NCBI RefSeq assembly: GCF_000745975.1 | Contig: NZ_JQKJ01000022.1 | Span: 1 to 64,000, forward strand | DNA: 64,000 nucleotides | Source: Desulfobacter vibrioformis DSM 8776 | Lineage (GTDB): Bacteria > Desulfobacterota > Desulfobacteria > Desulfobacterales > Desulfobacteraceae | Reading direction: 5' to 3' | Shown: piece by piece, positions 38,033 to 47,737 of the stretch | How the letters are laid out: each line of letters starts with the position of its first letter | How positions within the stretch are numbered: the first letter of the stretch is position 1 | The notes under the pieces: generated by a model | Seen by the model: the letters and a program-made list of their open reading frames with translations, nothing else | Databases searched by the model: none | What the model was told of the DNA's origin: nothing | Made by a program: the position numbers and the translations under genes

Positions 38033-39172
38033 TTATGACATTGATCCAAAACTATATTCCGACATCTCCTGGGATGAGAAATCCTTTGCAAGGGGGATCG
38101 TTATCTGCTTTTTTTCCTTTGCCGACAGGTATAACGCCAGAACAGATTCAACAGACATCATGCCTGATTTTGCATCGGCAATGGGATATTTTCCGTTAAG
38201 GATGGCACCTCTTAAGTCGGCGTATATTCCGGCATGGGGATTGGTCAGGGATAACAGGCTGGAAAGACCCCTTGACCGGATCTCTTTCATAAAGTATTCG
38301 AGATTTTTCTTTTTACCGTTAATTCTTATATCAAAATATGGCCTGCCCCTTCGAATCCCCATGCGAAAACCGCCCTTTTCTCCAAGCAGGTAAAACGCCG
38401 CCTCGTGGTCGCCGGGAGGTGAGTTGGTTGTCCCTTCGATCTGGCACAGCGCGCCGTTGTCAAGTTTAAGCGTACCCAGGGCGATATCTTCCGCCTCCAT
38501 GTCATGAAAGCGTTTGCTGATCATGGCATTTGCAGCAATGGCATTGCCATTCATAAGCCAGCAGATAAGATCAATGGCATGAACGCACTGGTTCATCAGC
38601 ACGCCGCCGTCGTGTTTCCATGTGCCGCGCCAGGATGCCTGGCCGTAATATGCCTGATCGTGTCCCCAGCGCACAATTACCGAGCCGTGACTGATTTTAC
38701 CGAACCGTCCGGCAGCAACATCTTTTTGCAGATTCCCGACAACGGGAAAATACCGGAAGATATGCCCCATGGCAATGCGCCTGTTTGTTTGTTCGGAAAT
38801 ATCACGCAGCTCTCTGGCCTGGCTGGCTTTCATACTCATGGGCTTTTCAAGGAGAATATGAGAGCCGCTGAGCATTGCCGCTTTTGCGATGGAATAATGC
38901 AGTCCTGACGGAGCCGTTATTGAGGTGATATCAGGTTTTTCCCTGTCAAGCATCTCGTGATAACCCGCATATGTTTTTACGGTCTTCTTTATTTGATGCT
39001 TTCTTTTGAGCGACAGCTTACAGGAATCAAACACCTTGTCGAAAGCCCCGGGGGCTGTGTCTGCCACCGCACAGAGCAAAAGGCCGCTGTTTTTTTTTGT
39101 TATGGCCATGATGTGTTTGGCGGCAATCCGACCGCATCCGATAAGTGCTACCCGAAGAATTTTTCCAGCCAT
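38033..39172 (-). CDS. Gfo/Idh/MocA-family oxidoreductase
   Basis: A 379-residue NAD(P)-dependent dehydrogenase for sugars or cyclitols. The N-terminal Rossmann fold shows 'LIGCGRIAAKHIMAI', then 'ITAPSGLHYSIAKAAMLSGSHILLEKPMS' with the catalytic E-K-P, and 'GGVLMNQCVHAIDLICWLM' in the C-terminal domain. The ATG at 39172 follows AAGGAAAAAA; the frame runs back to 39202. Downstream of the amidohydrolase on the same strand (89 bases apart), so the two may act on one substrate. Substrate unknown. Confidence 0.88.
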   Translation of the reverse strand: MAGKILRVALIGCGRIAAKHIMAITKKNSGLLLCAVADTAPGAFDKVFDSCKLSLKRKHQIKKTVKTYAGYHEMLDREKPDITSITAPSGLHYSIAKAAMLSGSHILLEKPMSMKASQARELRDISEQTNRRIAMGHIFRYFPVVGNLQKDVAAGRFGKISHGSVIVRWGHDQAYYGQASWRGTWKHDGGVLMNQCVHAIDLICWLMNGNAIAANAMISKRFHDMEAEDIALGTLKLDNGALCQIEGTTNSPPGDHEAAFYLLGEKGGFRMGIRRGRPYFDIRINGKKKNLEYFMKEIRSRGLSSLLSLTNPHAGIYADLRGAILNGKYPIADAKSGMMSVESVLALYLSAKEKKQITIPLAKDFSSQEMSEYSFGSMS

Positions 39173-39261
39173 TTTTTTCCTTAACGATTCCAGTGCGTGC
39201 AATGCTGTGCTTCACGTACTACTTTCTTTTTTTTCTTTATCCCATAATTATATAGGGTTTT

Positions 39262-40692
39262 TCACGATATGAAAGCAACGTCTGATAATTTCGCTGAATT
39301 ATCGGTCATCCACGCCTCTGGAGTACGGGCGTCACCGCCTTTAATTGTCCACATCAATGATTCCAGGGCGGTGGGGTTTTTTAAAGGATCTTCCCGGACA
39401 ACGATCATATCTCCGTATTTTCCCTTTTCAATGGTGCCGATCCTGTCCGATAGTCCCATCATTCTGGCAGGAATTTTTGTGGCCGATGAAATCACGTCCA
39501 TGGGCCGGATGCCGATTTTGTAGAGCAGTTCCATTTCCCGGATCATACTGGTGCCGTGGAAAAAATTGGGAAATGCGGGCCAGCTGGAGGCATCTGTGCC
39601 GGCTACAATGGGAATTCCTGCCTCATAAAGGGTGAGGATTGCCCGGGATGCGTTGTTCAAACAAGATCTGATTGATTTTTCGATGTTCACAACCTTTGGC
39701 AGGGACCGGATGACAAAGCCGGGCAGCCATTTTGGAGATGACAGCTTAAAAAACCGGTCATAGTAATCGTCCCAGGCCCGGTCATCCCTTGCCGTTTCCA
39801 GCAGTTCTCCGGGAACCCGCAATTTTAGATACGGGTTGTCCAGCCGTTCCCGCTCAAACTGCACCAGCATCTGGTCAAAGGTGCAGGACAAGGTGGTGGT
39901 CATGTATGTACCCAGTTCCTTCATCCGGCTGATAAAGCGGTTCGTGGGCTGTTTGAATATAAACCCGGAATGGACAAAACAGTGAACGCCCATATCAAGC
40001 CCGATTTCCTGTTCTCTGTTTTTATACGCATGGACATACAGAGGCAGGTTCCTTTTCCGGGCCTCATCAACAATGAGATTTCGTATTTCACCGGAGAGCA
40101 GCGGCCAGATATTTGCTTTGCCAAATCCGCTTTCAATCATGGCTTTTACGCCGATGACATTGTCCATCCCCTCATATTCCCGGAACAGAACTGCCACATC
40201 TGTCAGGGTCTTTGCCGGCTGCCAGTGGGGCCCCCAGAAAGCGGTGAGCATGTCATTGTCCAGATATCCGTTGGGCGGATAAAACGCAGGTGCCAGTGCA
40301 AATATCCTGGGGCCCGCACCGCCTGACTTAAGGTATTGGCTGAATTCACCCAGCATCTGGGGGGAGATGGCATTGTCCAAAACAGTGGTGACCCCGCAGG
40401 CCAGGTATGACTTCAGCTGATGGTATCGGTAGGTTTTAAGCTGTGATTCATCGTCTTTGCGGAACACTGATCCGGGAACACTTTGCAGGTGTACGTGGGC
40501 ATCAATCAGGCCGGGCATAACGGTTGCGCCCTTTACATCCAGCACCGGCACATGGTCCGGATACGTGCAGTGCCCAATCTCCACGATCTGCCCTTCATGG
40601 ATGTATATGGATTGAAGATCCTCGTACACATTGCCCAGGCCGTCGATCAACCGGGCATTCTTGACCAGAAGTGTGTGTGTCTGTTTATTCAA
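39262..40692 (-). CDS. amidohydrolase-family protein
   Basis: A 476-residue metal-dependent hydrolase of the imidazolonepropionase/dihydroorotase superfamily. The N-terminal beta domain 'LLVKNARLIDGLGNVYEDLQSIYIHEGQIVEIG' leads to the metal site H-x-H in 'PGLIDAHVHLQ'; later ligands include 'VHAYKN' His, 'CFVHSGF' His and 'AGTDASSWPAF' Asp. The C-terminus has 'GTIEKGKYGDMIVVREDP'. The substrate is not evident. It lies upstream of the Gfo/Idh oxidoreductase and downstream of the broken regulator. Confidence 0.88.
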   Translation of the reverse strand: MNKQTHTLLVKNARLIDGLGNVYEDLQSIYIHEGQIVEIGHCTYPDHVPVLDVKGATVMPGLIDAHVHLQSVPGSVFRKDDESQLKTYRYHQLKSYLACGVTTVLDNAISPQMLGEFSQYLKSGGAGPRIFALAPAFYPPNGYLDNDMLTAFWGPHWQPAKTLTDVAVLFREYEGMDNVIGVKAMIESGFGKANIWPLLSGEIRNLIVDEARKRNLPLYVHAYKNREQEIGLDMGVHCFVHSGFIFKQPTNRFISRMKELGTYMTTTLSCTFDQMLVQFERERLDNPYLKLRVPGELLETARDDRAWDDYYDRFFKLSSPKWLPGFVIRSLPKVVNIEKSIRSCLNNASRAILTLYEAGIPIVAGTDASSWPAFPNFFHGTSMIREMELLYKIGIRPMDVISSATKIPARMMGLSDRIGTIEKGKYGDMIVVREDPLKNPTALESLMWTIKGGDARTPEAWMTDNSAKLSDVAFIS

Positions 40693-40772
40693 TTCCCTGC
40701 CTCCTTGTAAAAATAGCGGTTAAAACTTGCACATACCGCGATTATAGCGTTACCGGATAAACCGGGAATAAA

Positions 40773-42883
40773 TCAGGGACCCAGACGGGTGACTTTCTGT
40801 GACCTGTCAAGAAAATAGCAGATCAATTTCCACAGAACCGACAAATAAATATCTTGTAATCTTTGCCGTTTCTCAATACACCACTGGGTATAGGCATCTT
40901 CAGCCAGGAACGGTCCCTTATAGACGGCCAGAGCGGCTTCATAATGGGGCACGGCAGCCTCCATTTCAAGAGCCGTGTTTCCTTTTTGGACCGCGTCCCG
41001 GAATGTCAGCACATCAACAGTACCTGTGTGGCCCAGGGAGAGCCGGAATGATCTCCCCTGTTTTTTCAGATACCGGGATGGCGCCCCGCGCCGGATGTGG
41101 GGCTCAAAAAATTTTCGGACAGCGGTGACCACCACGTTGAACCGCTTGCGCGTTTTATTAAAATCCTGTTCCGGCCAGAGCAGCTCAATGAGTTCATCCC
41201 GGTGTTTAAATCCGTTGCGCTGGTTGAGCGCCAGATATTTAATCATCATCAACGCATTGGTATTGTGAAATGTTTCAGGCATCATATCCTGTTCGCCCAA
41301 AATCATGTGGAACCTGCCTAAAAGTGATATCCGTAAGGGCGGAACCGGTTCTTTTATGCCTTGTTCCGGCAGGAGATGTACCCGGTTGATCTTCTGAAAA
41401 ACTTCCCGGATAAACCCTTGTTTGGTACCATTTGAATACAAAGCCGATAAAAGCGGTTCTATGCATGGTCCGGCATCTGCCACCTGGTGCACATAGCCGA
41501 ACTTTGCTGCAATATCAATTGCCTGGTTCAGTTCCGCCAGTGCCGTGGTCCGGTCATTTAAATGCACCCGGCACCGGGCGGATATCATCAGGATTTTAAA
41601 GGTATAAAAAGCGGACGCCCTGACCTTTTCCAGGACCTGGGCTGTTTTTTCCAGCACAGCGCCAAACCGGCCGGTTTCAAGCCAGACACCCAGCATGCCT
41701 GTTTCAAGAATGCCTTGGGTCATACCAAGACCTGTCCGGCGCAGCAACATCAGCCCCTGTTCCAGGGCTTTTTCCGCACCCCGGAAATCGCCCTGCTTTA
41801 ACCGGATAAAATGAATGAGATCATGAACATGGGCCTGGCCCCAGTAATTGGCCTGGTGTGTAAACCGGGCCAGGGCTTTTCGGATCCCTTCAAGGGCCTG
41901 ATCAAGGCGTTTCAGACCGCACAGGTGAAGTGCCTCCGCATAATTGAGCCATCCCTCCTGGTTATCACGAATACCCATGTCACGGATAAGATCCAGCCCT
42001 TTTTCAGCCAAGCGGTAACCGATATTGAATTCGTTCAGAAAATAGGCAGGCAATGCAGCATGCAGGTATGAAAGGGGCATGATGATGTCCGCATCCATTT
42101 TTGAATACCAGTCCAGACTCCGGCAGGCACCGGCATAAGCCGCCTTAAAATCCCCGGCAACAAAGTCCCGGTAGCAAAGTATAAACCCGATCCAGTTTTT
42201 CATCTTCAGGTGCTGGGAATCAGGTACCCGGCAAATATCTTTTTGGGTGGCCTGGGCCAAAGGTGCTTGGTCAAAAATTGGCGGGTCTCATCCAATGTAA
42301 ACAGAAGATCAGATTCGGTTATTTCCACGGCCTGGCCGGTGAGATGAAGCCTGGACAACCCCATTTCAGGGGTGGATCTGGTCAGCAGGATGATATGAAA
42401 CCATGGGGGCAGGTTTTCAACCAGAAATTTAACCGATTCCAAGATGGCCGTTTCTTCCTGCACAGTATGGAAATCATCCAGAACCAGGCAGACCCTGGGG
42501 CCGGGAGCCGCTTCCAGGGCATGGACAATCTCTGCCAGGGCCCGCTCCCTGTGAATAGCTGAAAAAGGGGCAATGCGCCGTTCCATCATGGGGCACGGAT
42601 TTTTGGTGCAGGATGTTAAACCCGCTGCCGCATACCGGATAAACCGGGAAAAATCCCGGTCTTGTTCATCAAGATGGTACCATACCGGCGTGATATCCTT
42701 GTGCCGTACGGCCCAGGCCGTCAATGCGGTCTTTCCATGCCCGGCACCAGCGGTTACCACGGTCAGGCGTTTTTCAGTCAAATGTTTCAGGATACCCGAC
42801 AATCGGGAGGAAATAAACAAATCCGGATGCATGGGAATGGACAGTTTGGAAGCCAGTATGTGTGCGTTGGTCATCACAGTCAT
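40773..42883 (-). pseudogene. broken MalT/BTAD-type transcriptional regulator
   Basis: Two overlapping frames carry parts of one STAND-type regulator. 42883-42206 (225 residues) has the NTPase start 'SKLSIPM...SSRLSGILKHLTEKRLTVVTAGAGHGKTALTAWAV' and Walker B 'VCLVLDDFH'. 42260-40773 has TPR-like helices, then an OmpR-type winged helix and BTAD domain ('LRISLLGRFHMILGEQ', 'LIELLWPEQDFNKTRKRFNVVVTAVRKFFEP', 'ALAVYKGPFLAED'). The frames join near 42210-42250, and the rest of the NTPase and the winged-helix hinge are absent, so an internal deletion with a frame change is likely. It may have controlled the downstream amidohydrolase genes. Confidence 0.7.
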
Positions 42884-42989
42884 TCATCCGGATTCAAGTC
42901 ATTTGAGGGGATGTTTTCAGTTTATTTTTTGCCTGCAGATAGATATCATAAACCTGTTTTTATCGAAATTGGAAATAAGGGGAAAATGA

Positions 42990-43871
42990 ATGACCAGGAT
43001 ACTTCATCTCACAAGCGGGGACATTGCAGGCGAACTTCTTTCAAAGGCAGGCCTTCCGGGGGAGGTCTTTGTCTGGCATGATATTCTTTATGACGGTCCC
43101 AGACAACCGGGATGGCCGGATGAAAATGTTCTCAACGCCCGGGCATTGTTCCTGGAAGAATACACGGCAGGCGGACTGGCCAAAGACCTTGTTCTGGAAA
43201 CCTTTCATCATCAGTACCAAAAACTTGCACAAGCCGCGTCTTATGAACGCATTGTTCTGTGGTTTGATGCGTGCCTGTTTGATCAGTCCATGCTTGTCCA
43301 TATTCTTGCATGCCTGTCCCATAAGGAGATCCGGAAAGTTGAACTTCTTTGTGTGGATGCTTTCCCCGGGATAGAGCCATTCCACGGGCTCGGACAGTTG
43401 CAGCCCGGGCAGCTTGCGTCGCTCTATGAGAGCCGGCGCCCTGTTTCAGACGACCAATTTGAGCTTGCAGCCCTTGCGGACAAGGCCTTTGCAACCCAGG
43501 ACACGGTTTTGTTCACGGAACTGTCCAAGATGGATGCGCCGTCTTTACCCTGGATTCCGGCTGCAGTAAGGCGGTGGCTGGCAGAACAGCCCGACCCAGT
43601 AACCGGTTTAGGCTGGCTGGAAAGCCTGGCTCTTGAAGCGATCCGGGCGGGTTGCAAGACACCGGACGACATTTTCAGGTCTGTAACCGTGGCTGAAACG
43701 CCCCCGCAATTCTGGGGAGATACGACATTGTGGACTAAGATCAATGGGCTTGCCAACCGTGTGCCGCCGTTGGTCATCATTGAAGGGCCTATGAACCGGC
43801 TGCCCCAGTGGGAAAGCCAGGTGCCTTTAACGGCGTTCAGCATCAAAACATCCCAGGCGTTTGATACCTGA
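42990..43871 (+). CDS. DUF1835 domain-containing protein
   Basis: A 293-residue cytoplasmic protein with the DUF1835 N-terminal pattern 'LHLTSGDIAGELLSKAGLPGEVFVWHDILYDGPRQPGWPDENVLNARALFL' and the DUF3658-like 'ERIVLWFDACLFDQSMLVHIL' segment. The C-terminal part has a helix-rich winged-helix-like region. No catalytic motif is known for the family. AAGGGGAAA lies 5-13 bases upstream. Divergent from the broken regulator; followed by two methyltransferase genes. Confidence 0.85.
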   Translation: MTRILHLTSGDIAGELLSKAGLPGEVFVWHDILYDGPRQPGWPDENVLNARALFLEEYTAGGLAKDLVLETFHHQYQKLAQAASYERIVLWFDACLFDQSMLVHILACLSHKEIRKVELLCVDAFPGIEPFHGLGQLQPGQLASLYESRRPVSDDQFELAALADKAFATQDTVLFTELSKMDAPSLPWIPAAVRRWLAEQPDPVTGLGWLESLALEAIRAGCKTPDDIFRSVTVAETPPQFWGDTTLWTKINGLANRVPPLVIIEGPMNRLPQWESQVPLTAFSIKTSQAFDT

Positions 43872-43938
43872 TTCAGATCCGTTGGCCTGTATCAAACTGA
43901 TCTGCGCCTAAACAGCCATGAAAAAGAGGAACTATGGT

Positions 43939-44703
43939 ATGAAACAAAATATTTATGATGACCCGGAATTTTATGAACATTACATGGCGCTTCGGGCAAG
44001 TGAAAGCGGCCTCAATGCCGCAGTTGAAGAACCGGCAATTTACAGCCTTCTGCCGCCCCTTGACGGGCTTGACATCCTGGATATCGGCTGCGGTTTTGGA
44101 AAATTTGCCTCTTATTGTCTTGGAGAAAAAGCCGCATATGTTCTGGGCACGGACATATCCGCGAATATGGTTTCCGAAGCCAAAAAACGCATAAAAGACC
44201 CCAGGGCTGATTTTATACAGATTGCGGCCGAAGATCTTGATGCGGACCAGGGATCATTTGATTTGGCGGTCTCTTCAATGTGTTTTCATTACATAAAGGA
44301 TATCCGGCCGGTATGTGAAAAAGTGGCGTTGTCTCTCAAAGACGGCGGGCATTTTATTTTTTCTGTTGAACATCCGATCTGCACTTCGTTGCTCAGGGGG
44401 TGGTGCAGCCTGGATGACGGGACCAAGAGACACTGGCCCGTTGATGACTATAAAAAGGAAACCCTGCGGGTATCCCGCTGGTTTGTTGACGATGTTATAA
44501 AATACCACCGAACCGTTGAAACCTACATAAACACACTCATCGACGCCGGTTTTTCGATTCAACGGCTCCTTGAACCCGGGCCGTCCCCGGATGCCGTCGC
44601 TGAAAGGCCCGGGCTTTTAGATCATTTGAGACGCCCACCGGTTCTTGTATTGGCTGCGGTAAAAACCCAGCAGCACCCAAGGAAAAATTATGGCAAGTGT
44701 TAA
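43939..44703 (+). CDS. class I SAM-dependent methyltransferase
   Basis: A 254-residue Rossmann methyltransferase: motif I 'LDILDIGCGFGKFASY', motif II 'VLGTDIS', post-I 'IQIAAEDLDADQGSFDLAVSSMCFHYI', and 'LKDGGHFIFSVEHPI' for motif III. The ATG at 43939 has AGAGGAA upstream; an earlier ATG at 43918 has none. The substrate is probably a small molecule; nothing nearby identifies it. Overlaps the next methyltransferase gene by 14 bp. Confidence 0.87.
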   Translation: MKQNIYDDPEFYEHYMALRASESGLNAAVEEPAIYSLLPPLDGLDILDIGCGFGKFASYCLGEKAAYVLGTDISANMVSEAKKRIKDPRADFIQIAAEDLDADQGSFDLAVSSMCFHYIKDIRPVCEKVALSLKDGGHFIFSVEHPICTSLLRGWCSLDDGTKRHWPVDDYKKETLRVSRWFVDDVIKYHRTVETYINTLIDAGFSIQRLLEPGPSPDAVAERPGLLDHLRRPPVLVLAAVKTQQHPRKNYGKC

Positions 44704-45415
44704 AGAACATTACGGGCAATTGCTTTCAGATATTTATTCATGGATGTCCGGCGGATTTGACACAGGTATCCGGCGCAACACCGAATTTTTCAATAAACAC
44801 GGGTTGGCCCCGACAGGTTCCGGTGTGGCTGTTGACCTTGGCGCCGGATGCGGATTCCAGTCCATTCCCCTGGCAAAGGCAGGTTATTTTGTTACGGCAA
44901 TTGACCTGGACCCAAAGCTGATACATGAACTGGAAGGACAGTCAAAAGGCCTTGGCATCACCACGGTGCAGGCTGATTTACTTGATTTTGACAAAACAAT
45001 TAACAGCGGCGCTGAATTAATTGTCTGTATGACAGATACAATACTTCATCTGGAATCAAAGGAAAAAGTGACCTCGCTGTTCAGCAAAATATTTTCCGCA
45101 TTGGAGCCCGGCGGCAAATTTATACTGACATTCCGGGACCTGACTTATGAATTAACCGATACAGACAGGTTTTTGCCTGTGAAAAGTGATGAGAACACCA
45201 TTTTTACATGCTTCCTTGAATACGAGCCTGACACTGTAAAGGTGCATGACCTTGTCTATCAAAAAATAGACGGCGCTTGGACGCTTCATAAAAGCTTTTA
45301 CCGAAAACTACGGTTGCCCCCAAAATGGATCACTGAACAATTATCCCAAAGCGGCTTTAAAAAAACAGAGGAATCTGTTGAAAACGGGTGCATCACCATT
45401 ATTTGCGCAAAGTGA
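44690..45415 (+). CDS. class I SAM-dependent methyltransferase
   Basis: A 241-residue methyltransferase with motif I 'VAVDLGAGCGFQSIPLAKAG', 'VTAIDLDPKLI', 'VQADLLDF' and 'LEPGGKFILTFRDL'. It differs clearly from its upstream neighbour, so the pair is not a recent duplication. The overlap suggests translational coupling. Substrate unknown. Confidence 0.87.
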   Translation: MASVKEHYGQLLSDIYSWMSGGFDTGIRRNTEFFNKHGLAPTGSGVAVDLGAGCGFQSIPLAKAGYFVTAIDLDPKLIHELEGQSKGLGITTVQADLLDFDKTINSGAELIVCMTDTILHLESKEKVTSLFSKIFSALEPGGKFILTFRDLTYELTDTDRFLPVKSDENTIFTCFLEYEPDTVKVHDLVYQKIDGAWTLHKSFYRKLRLPPKWITEQLSQSGFKKTEESVENGCITIICAK

Positions 45416-45662
45416 TTTGGTTTTTTCCATGGTCTATTTGACAAATGGGTGTTTAAACGCACATTCCGGCCTTGATCGTCGTTGCGGCCAATTTTGATTA
45501 TCAAATTATGATCAGCCAAAGACAGAAGGAGGGCGATGATAATATTGAGTGCCGGTTTTTTATTTTTCGGTGGATTGATGGTCAGAACTATTAATAATAG
45601 TCCGGGCGTTGAATTCGGTATTCAGAAAATTTCGATTTTGACATAGTCCTCGCTGCAAAATT

Positions 45663-46217
45663 TCAAATACATCGGTATAAATAGGAAAGGTCTCCGCTCC
45701 ATAATGCAAGGCGAATTTCCCGGATGCGCTCCAGCTGTTCTTCAAAGTACTTTTTTCCAAGGACAGTGCCGTCATTCTTCAGACGTTCATCATCCATGGT
45801 ATACCCCTCGATGGTGAACTCCCGAATAACCTGAGTTGCCCATTTACGGAATTGCACGGCTCGTTCCGAATTGACCTTATAACCTACGGCGATGATGGCC
45901 GAGAGATTGTAGTGATTGGTGTTATAATTTTTGCCATCAGAGGCAGTTATCCGAAAATTTCGGATAACTGAAATCTCCTCTAACTCGCTGTCACTAAATA
46001 TCTTTTTCAAATGATAGTTTACCGTCCTGACATCAACGTCATAGAGCGTGGCTATCATTTTTTGGGTCAGCCAGATGTTCTCGTCTGCGTATACCGCCTC
46101 AACACCGCTCTTGCCTGTGGCTGCAACAAATGTTAAATACTCGGCCGCCGAGGAACGAACAATAGAAGTCTCTTTTTTTCCAACTTTTTGAAGTTGCTTG
46201 TTTTTATCCGTCTTCAT
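45663..46217 (-). pseudogene. RhuM-family protein, truncated
   Basis: A 184-residue frame with the RhuM N-terminus: 'ENIWLTQKMIATLYDVDVRTVNYHLKKIFSDSELEE', 'VIRNFRITASDGKNYNTNHYNLSAIIAVGYKVNSERAVQFRKWATQVIREFTIEGYTMDDERLKN'. It keeps to the family until 'LERIREIRL', then ends after about a dozen unrelated residues, while RhuM proteins normally continue for over 100 more. A neighbouring frame after 45775 resumes a vaguely similar sequence, so a frameshift and decay are likely. Overlaps the pRiA4b-like gene by 4 bp. A complete relative is at 59669. Confidence 0.72.
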
Positions 46218-46804
46218 TCAACGCCGCCCCAGTTTTGATACCTGTCCCGGGACCAACGGAGGTATTTCATCAACTCCCAGTTGATAGAATCGGAATCAAA
46301 TCGATCACTGTCGTAATCGCCACCGGACCATTCCATGTAACCTTCGTGCTCTTCATGGCTCGGGTCCTTCAGGGCGTTGCAGAATTCAAAGTAGCCGGGT
46401 ACGCCGCCCACATCTTCAGGAGGGCAGGCCCGTTCGCCTTCAAGACAGACCAGCTCCGTTCTCAGTTCCGGATTGAAATAGCGGCTTTCCTCCAGAACAA
46501 GTTCATGCTCCCAGCTATCCCCGAAATCATACAGATAACGAAAGGTGCGGCCTTTCTGCTTGATCAGATCTCCAAGACGGTATCTGCCGCAGACCAACCC
46601 GTCTTCTTTCGATTCCGGGTATTCCGTGTATCGTTTATTACCGATGGTGAATTCGTGCAGATGGCTGTCGGTCCAACCCATGACAATCTGAATGACATCC
46701 TGCAGCCGGTCCAGCGTAATGCTGGCGGGTACCACAAAACGACGCCAGATTGCCGGTTCGATATCAATCAGTTGTATTTTTAGCAGATAAAATCGTTCGT
46801 TCAT
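46214..46804 (-). CDS. plasmid pRiA4b ORF-3-like protein
   Basis: A 196-residue protein of the PRiA4_ORF3 family (PF07929): 'YLLKIQLIDIEPAIWRRFVVPASITLDRLQDVIQIVMGWTDSHLHEF', 'FRYLYDFGDSWEHELVLEE' and 'CLEGERACPPEDVGGVPGYFEF'. The conserved W-R-R, F-G-D-S-W and C-P-P-E-D-x-G-G are all present. The family occurs on plasmids and in defence-rich regions; its activity is unknown. It overlaps DUF6880 upstream and RhuM downstream by 4 bp each, so it belongs to the defence unit. Confidence 0.9.
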   Translation of the reverse strand: MNERFYLLKIQLIDIEPAIWRRFVVPASITLDRLQDVIQIVMGWTDSHLHEFTIGNKRYTEYPESKEDGLVCGRYRLGDLIKQKGRTFRYLYDFGDSWEHELVLEESRYFNPELRTELVCLEGERACPPEDVGGVPGYFEFCNALKDPSHEEHEGYMEWSGGDYDSDRFDSDSINWELMKYLRWSRDRYQNWGGVE

Positions 46805-47737
46805 TTCTTCACCTCATATTTTGACCAGAAGCTTCGTTTTCGGCCATGGGCCTGAATGATCTTCTCTTTGAAAGCTTCGTGATGATTAAATTCTTTCCAA
46901 TCGGCGACGCTTGCCGCCAGCTTATCTAACTTTTTTAGATACCGAATACCATGGGGATAGGCCTTGGTGTACCCACGTTCCAGAATTGAGGAAAGCAGAT
47001 TGCGGTACATCAGGCTGGTGACAAGACGGCGATCTTCTGACTCCATCGCTTCTGCCAGAGAAAGCAGACTGCCGTAATGATTACCATCAAGCTGGTCGGC
47101 ACGCCCCAGAAGATATTCTTCGGCTTCATCTATCTTCCCGACTGCAATCAGGAATTTGGCATCGGATTCCCGGAGTTTGTCGGTTTTCAGGATTTGCTCA
47201 ACTTCATCATTGATAATATCATTCCGTTTGTCATGACCGATGACATCGAGAAGCGCCTGCAAGGTGTCAGTGGAATGATGGGATCTGTATTTCTGGTACA
47301 GAAGCTCCGTCAGCTTTTCAGAATCACCCTGCTTATGGTAGATCTCCTCAAGGAGCTTATCCCGCTCGTATGCTTGAAAGGTTTCACCTTCCGAAATTTT
47401 CTTCAGCCAGGAATGGGCGGTTTCAACATCTCCGCTTTCAAGGTATACCCGGGCAATATCAATCAGCGCCGCTGTGGACAAATTTCCCCATGAAGCGATG
47501 CGCGTCTTTTCAAACAGCTTTGCATCCTTGATCTGGCGGGCCAGTGATTCGATCAACATCAGGTGATGACGTTTGCCGTATTCATCTTTTTCTTTGTCCG
47601 CCCTTTGCTGAAGCGTTGTAATCATCGTTCGGATAACATCCTCAGGCAGACACACTCCTGCACAATCAATCAAAGTGTCCCGGATGCCGTAATTGTCCTT
47701 TTTATTTACCTTGAGAATGATGTCCGCAATTTTTTCT

